From contig DATNBR010000075.1 of assembly GCA_035571875.1 (NCBI GenBank), forward strand, positions 1 through 13,308: a DNA stretch of 13,308 bases, in the 5' to 3' direction. The position numbers were made by a program, and so were the translations under genes. The notes beneath the pieces were generated by a model. It saw only the letters and a program-made list of their open reading frames with translations, made no database searches and was not told where the DNA came from. Positions 7,607 to 13,137 of the stretch are shown piece by piece. This DNA comes from Parafrigoribacterium_A sp035571875. Its GTDB lineage: Bacteria > Actinomycetota > Actinomycetes > Actinomycetales > Microbacteriaceae. Each line of letters begins with the position of its first letter. The stretch's first letter is position 1.

Positions 7607-7839
7607 GCCGCCACGACGACCAGCCCGGCTACGCGCTGAATCTGTGGCACCTCTGGAATCTCGTCCCCACCACCGAAGAGTTCGACGGCGAAGACGCGGC
7701 CTTCACCGAACAGATGAGGTCGTTCTACGTGCGCCAGATTGCGTGGGAGTCCGATCGACCCGAGGCGATCCCCGATCTGAGTGTGCCGCTTGGAAGTGTC
7801 GACGATGACCCAGGAGCAGGCCACACGGACACCTGGTGA
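7564..7839 (+). pseudogene. Coding-like fragment of unknown protein, no start codon
   Basis: About 91 codons are open from 7564 to the TGA at 7837-7839, in a different frame from the preceding HTH remnant. The composition looks like a real protein: mixed acidic and aromatic residues (GYALNLWHLWNLVPTTEEF, later FYVRQIAWESDRPEAIPDL) and GC-rich third positions. No ATG, GTG or TTG lies early in the frame; the first ATG is at 7714. It is best read as the 3' part of a broken gene, perhaps joined to the HTH gene by a deletion. I do not recognise the family. The stretch from 7840 to 8016 holds no gene I can support. Confidence 0.35.
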
Positions 7840-8016
7840 CGCTCAACGGTCGAGGTCGATCGCGCTGCGCCCGGTCGTGCTGACCTCGAAGCTGCTTGCG
7901 CCATGTAGGGACATCGCATGACGCTCACCGAGGAATCGGGAGGGACTCGCGCGGTAAGGCGTCAGATGACGTCGGCGCTGAAGGAAGAGGAGCGAGCGCA
8001 CCGGTTCGCGGATCTT

Positions 8017-8349
8017 TCATCGGGTGGCCGGGTCTTCAGCCACGGGGTCAAGAACCAGCGACCAGGCACGGATCGGCTGCCCGCTGCTGAACCGCTCGAT
8101 GTCGGCATAGATCTCCTCGCCGTTCTTCGCTAGCACCGCTCCGAATTCCTCGGCCGAATGCACCCACACGTACGCCGCGGCTGCGAACGGTGGGTCCGGT
8201 GCGCCGGGCTGCTTCAAGGGCCGGTGCACTTCGTAGCGCGCGCAGTTCTCACCGAGGAATGAGACGAACCTGGGGATGTGCCGGGCGCCGAAGTAGTCCG
8301 CGTCGAAGCGGTCCAGCCCGGTGGGATACACGATCGATGCGCAAAACAT
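8017..8349 (-). CDS. EthD-like dimeric alpha-beta barrel protein
   Basis: A 110-residue protein matching the length and layout of EthD family proteins. It has an N-terminal strand with YP-type start (CASIVYPTGLDRFDADYF), a His-Ile-Pro motif at about 24-26, a central aromatic strand (YVWVHS), a helix with EEFGAVL, and a C-terminal strand WSLVLD. EthD proteins form dimeric alpha-beta barrels and are linked to oxidative degradation of small organics; a defined reaction is rarely known. The ATG at 8347-8349 is preceded by AAAGGA (about 8358-8363), 7-8 nt away. It lies 61 bp downstream of the SRPBCC-YCII gene on the same strand and is probably the last gene of the MarR-led operon. Confidence 0.8.
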   Translation of the reverse strand: MFCASIVYPTGLDRFDADYFGARHIPRFVSFLGENCARYEVHRPLKQPGAPDPPFAAAAYVWVHSAEEFGAVLAKNGEEIYADIERFSSGQPIRAWSLVLDPVAEDPATR

Positions 8350-8410
8350 GACTCGATCCTTTCGTTAGTGCGGGCGGATCACGCTGGCCCCAGATGGCTA
8401 GAGATCGGGG

Positions 8411-9241
8411 TCAGCCCTCGACTTCGGCCATGGACCGGGGGACGCGAACGCGCTCGAATCTGAGCTGCCCGGCAGGGGTCATCCAGATCGCGACCTGAGC
8501 GGCGAGCCGTCCGGCTCTCACTGCAGGGTCCTCATCGCACATCCGGCGCGCAATGTCCGGAGCGACCGACCAGATCGAGACACCCCTGAGGCGCTCGTCG
8601 TCGGGATCGACGGGTGGCCCTGCTGCAAGAATGAGGCCGGCTGCGACGAGATCCGCCGTGTGCGCCAAGTGGGCGTCCTGGAGGGCCTCTGCCTCTGCCG
8701 GCGAAAGCAGGGGTGCGTCGGGCCGCAAGACCAGGGTCACCAGGGTGTGGCGATCGAAGCCGATCGGCGCGACGTTCGCGGCGTACGCGGCGTACGCGGC
8801 GAGGACGGCCTCCCAGCCGTCAGGAGAGTCGAGGGCGACCAGCATGTCGCCGTGTCGGTCGCCGTAGCGATCGAGGTGATGGTGTTCGAGGTCGATGTGC
8901 GTCCGGCCGGCGCCGATGCCGGTGAAACGGACGTCGATTTCGGTAGCCACCGTCGGGTCAGAGGTCCATTCAGCACTGATCTGCCAGCTCATCACGACGC
9001 GATGCGGTGGGTGCCACTGCAGGACTCGACCCCAGACGTGTTCGCCGTCGGTGCTGCGCTCGAACCATCGGCCATCCGTGTGAGCCTCCAGACTCACCTG
9101 CTGCAATGGGGCCTGCCCGATCGAGTGCCCGTCGCGTGGCCACCACGAATCGATGCCGTCGGTGAACAGCGCGAACGCCTCGGCCTGAGCGAGAGGGACG
9201 GTGATGCTGCGGTGCACTGTGGTCTGGGGTGTGTCGGTCAT
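8411..9241 (-). CDS. SRPBCC (AHSA1-like) and YCII-like fusion protein
   Basis: A 276-residue two-domain protein. Residues 8 to about 155 form an SRPBCC/START-type domain of the AHSA1 group, with VPLAQAEAFALFTDGIDSWW near the start, the GRWFER strand at 57-62, and a C-terminal helix ending in GWEAVLAAY. Residues about 163-262 resemble YCII, a dimeric alpha-beta barrel family: HTLVTLVLRPDAP, the conserved helix with AHLAHTADL at 190-198, and LILAAGPPVD. SRPBCC domains bind hydrophobic ligands; YCII function is poorly defined. The linker region carries a 9-bp tandem repeat giving AAY-AAY. The ATG overlaps the preceding NTF2-like stop (ATGA), so the genes are translationally linked. The substrate is unknown. 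Confidence 0.88.
   Translation of the reverse strand: MTDTPQTTVHRSITVPLAQAEAFALFTDGIDSWWPRDGHSIGQAPLQQVSLEAHTDGRWFERSTDGEHVWGRVLQWHPPHRVVMSWQISAEWTSDPTVATEIDVRFTGIGAGRTHIDLEHHHLDRYGDRHGDMLVALDSPDGWEAVLAAYAAYAANVAPIGFDRHTLVTLVLRPDAPLLSPAEAEALQDAHLAHTADLVAAGLILAAGPPVDPDDERLRGVSIWSVAPDIARRMCDEDPAVRAGRLAAQVAIWMTPAGQLRFERVRVPRSMAEVEG
8781..8798. repeat. 9-bp tandem repeat in SRPBCC-YCII linker
   Basis: Two perfect copies of GCGTACGCG lie head to tail, with an imperfect copy (GACGTTCGCG) just before. In the minus-strand gene they encode a repeated Ala-Ala-Tyr at residues about 148-154, at the end of the SRPBCC helix. The unit keeps the reading frame. Confidence 0.6.
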
Positions 9242-9672
9242 GGCGTGGGCCCCGATCCGGGAAGAGAAGACGCGAGCAGCGCGGAGATGTCGTGGTGGTT
9301 CAGGTACACCAGCACCCGATATCCGTCCGGCTCGGACCGAAGGAGCAGTGTCGAGGACAGCTCGAGCGCACCTCCGGCGCGGTCCGCGCTCCAGGTGCCC
9401 GAGACGAGGACGTGTCGATCGTCGAGGCGTAGCTGCTGTGCGCGCCGCCGGCGTACGGCGCCGACGCCCGCAGCCTCGAACATCGCCCGGCGAGCGGGCA
9501 GCGTGCCCGCGAGCTGCTCGGGTGTGAGAGGGACGGCGAAGCTCGGGTCCGCAGCCAGGAAGGTGGCGGCGAATAGCTGTTCGGAGCTTCCGTCAGGATC
9601 GGCTCCGCGTTCGTCGAAGTCATCCAGGAAGGCGCGGACGTCGGGGTCGGGGTCGGACCAGGTGGTATTCAC
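9238..9672 (-). CDS. NTF2-like / SnoaL-like protein
   Basis: A 144-residue protein with the cone-shaped NTF2-like fold pattern: an N-terminal helix (DVRAFLDDFDERG), a middle helix with LPARRAMFEAAGV, then long strands (DDRHVLVSGTWSAD, LELSSTLLLRS, GYRVLVYLNHHDI). Members act as isomerases, cyclases or ligand-binding proteins, and no clear catalytic residue can be assigned here. The start is a GTG at 9670-9672 whose GTGA overlaps the stop of the MarR gene. Its own stop overlaps the ATG of the SRPBCC-YCII gene. It is therefore the second gene of a tightly coupled operon. Confidence 0.75.
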   Translation of the reverse strand: MNTTWSDPDPDVRAFLDDFDERGADPDGSSEQLFAATFLAADPSFAVPLTPEQLAGTLPARRAMFEAAGVGAVRRRRAQQLRLDDRHVLVSGTWSADRAGGALELSSTLLLRSEPDGYRVLVYLNHHDISALLASSLPGSGPTP

Positions 9673-10106
9673 AGCTCGGTCGCGATCCTTTCCAGCAGCG
9701 GTACGGCGGCCGCGAGTCGCTCGCGCTCGCCTATGGTCAATCCGGACAGAACGGCCTCGATCCGGTCGATGCTTGCCGACTCGCGCGTCTCGAGCGTCTG
9801 CCGACCGGCTGGTGTGATCGTGACGATCACGCGCCGACGATCGTCCGGGTCCCGGGTGCGATGCACGAGGCCGGAGGTTTCGAGGCTCGTCAGCGTTGCC
9901 GCGACGGCAGCCGAGGTGACGCCCTCGTCACCCGCGATCGCCCCCGGCGCGGAAGGCCCGGTGCGTTCGAGTCGCTGGAGGACGGCCAGTTCCAGGAAGC
10001 TCACGCCTTCCGCCGCGTCTACGTAGATTCGGCGGATTCCGCGCGCGACGCGGCCGAGGGCAAGGCGGAGGTCGGAAGCCAAGTCGGTAGCGCCGAAGGT
10101 CGTCAT
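9669..10106 (-). CDS. MarR family transcriptional regulator
   Basis: A 145-residue MarR protein. The DNA-binding helices cover about 55-80 (GDEGVTSAAVAATLTSLETS), and the wing at 86-99 has DPDDRRRVIVTIT, a near-perfect match to the MarR wing signature. The ATG at 10104-10106 lies only 3 bp from a large palindrome, and no ribosome binding site is visible, which fits a leaderless transcript. It leads an operon with NTF2-like, SRPBCC-YCII and probably EthD-like genes, with 4-nt overlaps at the first two junctions. It most likely represses its own operon and perhaps the divergent SRPBCC-ArsR operon. The inducing ligand is unknown. Confidence 0.92.
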   Translation of the reverse strand: MTTFGATDLASDLRLALGRVARGIRRIYVDAAEGVSFLELAVLQRLERTGPSAPGAIAGDEGVTSAAVAATLTSLETSGLVHRTRDPDDRRRVIVTITPAGRQTLETRESASIDRIEAVLSGLTIGERERLAAAVPLLERIATEL

Positions 10107-10108
10107 AT

Positions 10109-10130
10109 GGTTAACCTAGATTAGTTAACC
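10109..10130. promoter_or_regulatory. MarR operator palindrome
   Basis: A perfect inverted repeat GGTTAAC-N8-GTTAACC, 22 bp long. It covers the putative -10 of the marR promoter and ends 3 bp before the marR start codon. Size and placement fit an autoregulatory MarR site. Confidence 0.75.
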
Positions 10131-10142
10131 CAGGACAGTCAA
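10113..10142 (-). promoter_or_regulatory. Leaderless promoter of the marR operon
   Basis: On the minus strand, TTGACT (10137-10142) and TAGGTT (10113-10118) are separated by 18 bp. Transcription starting about 7 bp after the -10 would begin at 10106, the A of the ATG itself. The absence of any ribosome binding site agrees with a leaderless mRNA, a common class in actinobacteria. Confidence 0.5.
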
Positions 10143-10156
10143 GTGCCTTTGGGGGT

Positions 10157-10187
10157 CTTCGGCGCCGCAAACCGTTGGGCGCCGAAG
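10157..10187. repeat. 10-bp perfect inverted repeat between divergent operons
   Basis: CTTCGGCGCC (10157-10166) and GGCGCCGAAG (10178-10187) form a perfect stem with an 11-nt loop. Neither side has a T-tract. It lies upstream of both divergent promoters, so it could be an extra regulator site or a structural element; a terminator seems unlikely there. Confidence 0.5.
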
Positions 10188-10196
10188 TGGGCGCTC

Positions 10197-10225
10197 TTGA
10201 CAGATGGAGCGCGCGTCGATCTAAT
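10197..10225 (+). promoter_or_regulatory. Sigma-70-like promoter of the SRPBCC-arsR operon
   Basis: TTGACA at 10197-10202 and TCTAAT at 10220-10225 with 17-bp spacing closely match the -35/-10 consensus. A start near 10232 would give a short leader to the ATG at 10271. Confidence 0.65.
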
Positions 10226-10257
10226 ACAAGTAATACGTTTTACAAGCACTAACTTGT
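10225..10257. promoter_or_regulatory. AT-rich repeat cluster, probable ArsR operator
   Basis: Just after the -10 hexamer lie direct repeats TACAAG (10225-10230 and 10241-10246), a near-palindrome GTAATACGTTTTAC (10230-10243) and an inverted repeat ACAAG-N6-CTTGT (10242-10257). ArsR proteins commonly bind AT-rich inverted repeats overlapping the transcription start. Binding by the operon's own ArsR is inference. Confidence 0.45.
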
Positions 10258-10270
10258 GAGAGGAGCCGTG

Positions 10271-10726
10271 ATGACTGGAACGACTGTTGCTGGAGACTTC
10301 ACCGCGGTGCTGGACCTACCTGCCGCCCCGGGGGAGCTGATCAACTTGTTCACCTCGCCGGAGGGAGTTAGTAGCTGGTGGGGACCGACCACCGGAGACA
10401 GCACGGTCGGCGGGGTGCTCGTGATCAGCTTCGGCGAGCACGGACAGAACGCCGTACGCGTGCGGGAGACCGGGCCGAGCCGGGTGGTGTGGGAGCCCGT
10501 CGTCGCCGACGGATCAACTCCGACCGGGCACACGCAGGAATGGCTCGGCACTTCGATCGAGATCGAGGTCCGCGCCGCGGGAAAGGGTGCCCAGCTCCAC
10601 TTCCGGCACCGTGGCCTGACGCCCAAGCTCGCGTGCTGGGACGACTGCGTCGCAGGGTGGAATCACTTCATGGCCAGCATCGACTCGCTCCTGCGGACGG
10701 GTGCAGGGCACCCCTACGGTTCCTGA
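10271..10726 (+). CDS. SRPBCC domain protein (AHSA1-like)
   Basis: A 151-residue single-domain SRPBCC protein. It shows the AHSA1 hallmarks: an N-terminal strand, the helix LINLFTSPEGVSSWWGP, the GG turn before LVISFGEHG, the VVWEPV strand, and a C-terminal helix with GWNHFMASIDSLL. Such proteins bind hydrophobic small molecules in a deep cavity, and many work with an ArsR partner. The ATG at 10271 follows AGAGGAG (10259-10265); a GTG at 10256 would overlap that site and is less likely. The gene opens an operon with the ArsR gene 12 bp downstream and is divergent from the MarR operon, which also encodes an SRPBCC domain. The ligand is unknown. Confidence 0.87.
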   Translation: MTGTTVAGDFTAVLDLPAAPGELINLFTSPEGVSSWWGPTTGDSTVGGVLVISFGEHGQNAVRVRETGPSRVVWEPVVADGSTPTGHTQEWLGTSIEIEVRAAGKGAQLHFRHRGLTPKLACWDDCVAGWNHFMASIDSLLRTGAGHPYGS

Positions 10727-10738
10727 GACCCTGGTCCC

Positions 10739-11092
10739 ATGGTCGGACGAACGCGGTCGAAGAACGAGGCACCTGACGCGGTGCTCCGCGCCCTGGCAGA
10801 CCCCCATCGCCGACAGATCCTGCGCCTGGTCCAGCACGGGGAGCTGCCCGCCGGACAGATCGCGGCGCAATTCACGCTCACTCAGCAGGCGGTCAGCCAG
10901 CACATCGGCGTCCTCAAGTCTGCCGGCCTGCTCACCGAACGCCGCGACGGCACCCGACGGCTCTACTCGCTCAGCCACGAGCCGCTAAAGTCCGTGCGCG
11001 AGCTGCTGGCCGAGCTCTGGCCAGAGGCCCTGTCCCGCCTGAAGCGAGCCGTCGAGGAAGCGAATCCTAGGGACCCCGGGGAAAGCGCATGA
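10739..11092 (+). CDS. ArsR family transcriptional regulator
   Basis: A 117-residue winged helix-turn-helix regulator. The motif RALADPHRRQILRLVQHGEL (residues 18-36) is typical of the non-metal ArsR group linked to SRPBCC genes. The recognition helix is at 48-60 (LTQQAVSQHIGVL), and the wing reads DGTRRLYSL at 70-78. It has no cysteine, so a thiol-based metal site is excluded. No good ribosome binding site precedes the ATG, so coupling to the gene 12 bp upstream is likely. Its end overlaps the next SRPBCC start (ATGA). It lies between two SRPBCC genes, a common actinobacterial arrangement in which the regulator controls its partners. Confidence 0.92.
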   Translation: MVGRTRSKNEAPDAVLRALADPHRRQILRLVQHGELPAGQIAAQFTLTQQAVSQHIGVLKSAGLLTERRDGTRRLYSLSHEPLKSVRELLAELWPEALSRLKRAVEEANPRDPGESA

Positions 11093-11493
11093 ACGCCGAG
11101 GTCCACAACGGCATCATCATCGCGACCGAGCACATCCAGGCAGCACCCGAGGTCGTCTTCCGCTACTTCACCGATCCCACCCTCCTAACCACGTGGATCG
11201 GCGACCTGGCGGAGCTCGACCCGCACCCCGGTGGTCGGTTCGACCTGGTCATGGGCGACACCCGTTGCCGTGGCACATACCTCGTCGTGGAACCCCCGAA
11301 TCGGGTCACGTTCAGCTGGGGGATCGATGGCAACCGCGCGCTACCACCCGGTGCCTCCACCGTGGAGGTGGTGCTCACTCCCGATGGGGACGACACCATG
11401 GTCGTGCTGACTCACCGTGGCCTGCCGGAGAACCGCATCGAGCAGCACCGCGCCGGATGGGGGCACCAACTCGCGAGACTGCGCCGGACCTAG
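11089..11493 (+). CDS. SRPBCC domain protein (AHSA1-like), slightly short
   Basis: A 134-residue AHSA1-type SRPBCC protein. Recognisable parts are the N-terminal strand IIIATEHIQAAPEVVFRYFT, LLTTWIG at 33-39, the GGRFDLVMGD strand, VTFSWG, and LTHRGLPENRIEQHRAGWGH. Relatives usually run 10-20 residues beyond the GWGHxLARL helix, so the C-terminus here looks clipped by a mutation near 11480-11493, though the fold core is intact. The ATG overlaps the ArsR stop by 4 nt and lies after a GGGGAAAG-like site. It is the last gene of the SRPBCC-ArsR-SRPBCC operon. From 11494 to 11719 I see no gene; part of that stretch is probably the left end of the insertion-sequence remnant. Confidence 0.85.
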   Translation: MNAEVHNGIIIATEHIQAAPEVVFRYFTDPTLLTTWIGDLAELDPHPGGRFDLVMGDTRCRGTYLVVEPPNRVTFSWGIDGNRALPPGASTVEVVLTPDGDDTMVVLTHRGLPENRIEQHRAGWGHQLARLRRT

Positions 11494-11719
11494 TCCAGCC
11501 CGACGTCACAACCGCCGGCACAAGACTCGTGCATCACTGGCTGAAAAGCGCTGAGTCAAGCCGCCGTTTGTCTAGGGTCCGTAAAGATGGCGCAAGTAAC
11601 CTGACTTGGCTCACCGTCCATGATCATTTAGCCTTGCGAGTCGTTGACCTGCAGGGATGGCCGAGATCTGGGTCGGATATGCACACTAGGTGGATCTTGG
11701 TTGGGCCTAGGATCTGTGG

Positions 11720-11857
11720 ATGTCGCCGTACGTGCGCACGGTGAAGGCCGCCTCAGGCGCCCGGGCAGTGCAGATCGCGCACTCCACCCGGGGCGGTAAG
11801 CGGGACATCGAGCACATCGGCTCGGCCCGCGACGAGCAGCAGCTGGGGCTGCTTAAG
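11720..11857 (+). pseudogene. IS1634-type transposase, N-terminal fragment
   Basis: The first 46 codons of a transposase, starting at the ATG at 11720. Residues such as MSPYVRTVKAASGARAVQIA and RDIEHIGSARDEQQLGLL match the usual start of actinobacterial IS1634-family transposases, which are normally well over 400 residues with a DDE nuclease domain. The match stops after Leu-Leu-Lys at 11857, exactly where a hairpin and the end of the ABC-3C remnant begin. The open frame runs on to 11962, but that tail is antisense to the ABC-3C remnant and is not transposase. The rest of the element, including its right end, is missing, so it cannot transpose. Confidence 0.7.
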
Positions 11858-11887
11858 CCTCAATCCACCGATGGGTTGAGGTTTAGC
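11851..11887 (+). terminator. Hairpin at the IS / ABC-3C junction
   Basis: CCTCAATCC (11858-11866) pairs with GGGTTGAGG (11873-11881) around a 6-nt loop. Outer pairs continue into the TTAAG / TTTA flanks, and TTT follows the core stem. In plus-strand RNA the one odd pair is a permitted U-G; in minus-strand RNA it becomes a C-A mismatch. This favours action as a plus-direction terminator. It overlaps the last codons of the minus-strand ABC-3C remnant, so the function is uncertain. Confidence 0.35.
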
Positions 11888-12873
11888 AGGTCGATCCAGT
11901 CAGGGTGCCAGCCGATCTGGAGCCGGTCAGCGAGAATATATAGCGAGCCGAATGGGACGTAACCCGACCGCACCTCATTGCGAATCTCCGGGAGCGAATG
12001 CTCCTGAAGTTTGAGGTAGAGCTGCTGCGCATCGCGGCACTTTTCTTCGTCGCTGATATCGACGTCGCTGGACGGTTCCTCGAGAGGCACGAAGACCCGC
12101 CGCCACTCCTCCATCAAGCGCCGGTCGCAATTGTCAAGCTCACCGATCGCAAGCAACTGTTCCCGCTGCCACCGTGACCGTTGCAGGAGGGTCCGATTGT
12201 GGTCGTAGACAGCCTGCCGGATGCGCTCATGGTGCAGAAGGATGAGTTGCAGCTGCTCGACGAAGACCCGGTCGTCCTTGTCCACCTCGCCTTTGGTCGG
12301 TTCCGGCTCATTGCCATAGTCCAGGGGGAGGTTGTCATCGCGCAGCGACTGCGCGATGGATAGCAGGCGATCCTCGATCTCCGCGAGGTTGATCCAGTCG
12401 CTCTTGCCGTCCGCGACCAAAGAGAGATGGCTCAGCGCCCGTCCGTGTCACCACCCCCTGAGCCGCTCGACGAGCGATAGACGACGCTGGGCCGTGGTCG
12501 ACTTGCGCACAGACCCGACGAGGCGGTCCGTTAGCGCCGCCGCATCCACCGCGCCGTCAAGGACCGTGACGCGGCTAAGCAGCGCCAATCGCTCATCGTC
12601 GGTCAGCGTTAGACACGTCGTGTAGTACGCAACTGATGACTGGTTGCCTGACGCCTTCACAACCGCGTCGAGCTTGTCACGCGCCGAGAGCAAGTCCTGC
12701 GCGCTTCGCGAGGCTCCGAGGAGGCCGGCCGCTGAGCCAGCTGGCGCAGAAGCTGTGCTCAGCAGGAAGCAGGCGGTGGCGTCATTCGGCGTCTCGATCC
12801 AGGTGTGCAGCGTCTTCCAGATGTGCGGGCTCGCGTCCCCAAGAGAGCCGCCGACCCTGCGGCGCTGAAACGG
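11860..12873 (-). pseudogene. ABC-three-component (ABC-3C) system effector, broken
   Basis: One continuous minus-strand frame of about 338 codons interrupted by TGA at 12448-12450. Upstream of it read SLGDASPHIWKTLHTWIE, TLTDDERLALLSRVTVLDGA and LVERLRGW; downstream read LRDDNLPLDYG, QRSRWQREQLLAIGEL and ILADRLQIGWHPDW. The order and motifs resemble ABC-3C effectors with a CTD7-like C-terminal domain. Relatives have Trp-Trp where this has Trp-stop, so a TGG-to-TGA change is the simplest cause. The family's first 60 or so residues are missing: the frame is closed by TAA at 12874-12876. TTG starts at 12691 and 12418 could make two fragments, but loss of function is likelier. Partner ATPase and middle-component genes are absent, and an IS fragment follows. 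The family call rests on motif memory. Confidence 0.65.
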
Positions 12874-12963
12874 TTACTGCGTTGCCCATACCACAGGACG
12901 GTATCGTGAGTTCGCCTGGGCCGGGACGACCGACGCTCATCGACCAGTCGGGTTCTAGTAAGG

Positions 12964-12995
12964 CCCAGTAGGTGTCGATCTGGACACCTACCGGG
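12964..12995 (-). terminator. Hairpin downstream of tRNA-Ala, probable terminator
   Basis: In the direction of tRNA transcription, CCCGGTAGGTGTC pairs with GACACCTACTGGG around a 6-nt loop, a 13-bp stem with one G-U pair. On the other strand that pair would be an A-C mismatch, which supports the minus direction. It begins 18 bp beyond the tRNA 3' end. No U-tract follows, so it would be a tail-less actinobacterial type. Confidence 0.55.
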
Positions 12996-13013
12996 ACCTA
13001 ACTACAACTTTTG

Positions 13014-13086
13014 TGGACCCTAGGAGATTCGAACTCCTGACCTCCTCGATGCGAACGAGGCGCGCTACCAACTGCGCCAAGGGCCC
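13014..13086 (-). tRNA. tRNA-Ala (anticodon CGC)
   Basis: A 73-nt cloverleaf on the minus strand. The acceptor stem GGGCCCT pairs with AGGGTCC and includes G3-U70, the alanine identity pair. The D-arm contains AGTTGGTAGCGC. The anticodon stem CCTCG/CGAGG holds the loop TTCGCAT, so the anticodon is CGC, reading GCG alanine codons. The T-arm has GTTCGAATC, and the discriminator base is A. CCA is not encoded. A GATAAC-like -10 lies upstream at 13101-13106. The 3' end faces the decayed IS/ABC-3C region, a typical position for integrated elements. Confidence 0.95.
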
Positions 13087-13137
13087 TAGTGCGTAGCTAC
13101 GTTATCACGCGCGCGGGGACGAGATTTGACGTTCCGG

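Noticed and set aside
7918..8133. 71-codon plus-strand frame before and into the EthD-like gene
   Set aside because: No recognisable family, no clear ribosome binding site, and more than half is antisense to the EthD-like gene.
9201..9527. Plus-strand frames opposite the NTF2-like gene
   Set aside because: Arg-rich shadow sequence; the minus-strand frame has the fold pattern and operon overlaps.
11572..11580. CTAGGGTCC, matching 9 bases of the tRNA-Ala 3' end, as a possible att site
   Set aside because: The copy is inverted relative to the tRNA and only 9 bases long; attL/attR copies should be direct repeats. Chance is adequate.
12877..12963. Minus-strand open frame upstream of the ABC-3C remnant as its missing N-terminus
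   Set aside because: The frame is shifted relative to the remnant and lacks the GYxYQxRYAL-type segment expected at an ABC-3C effector start.
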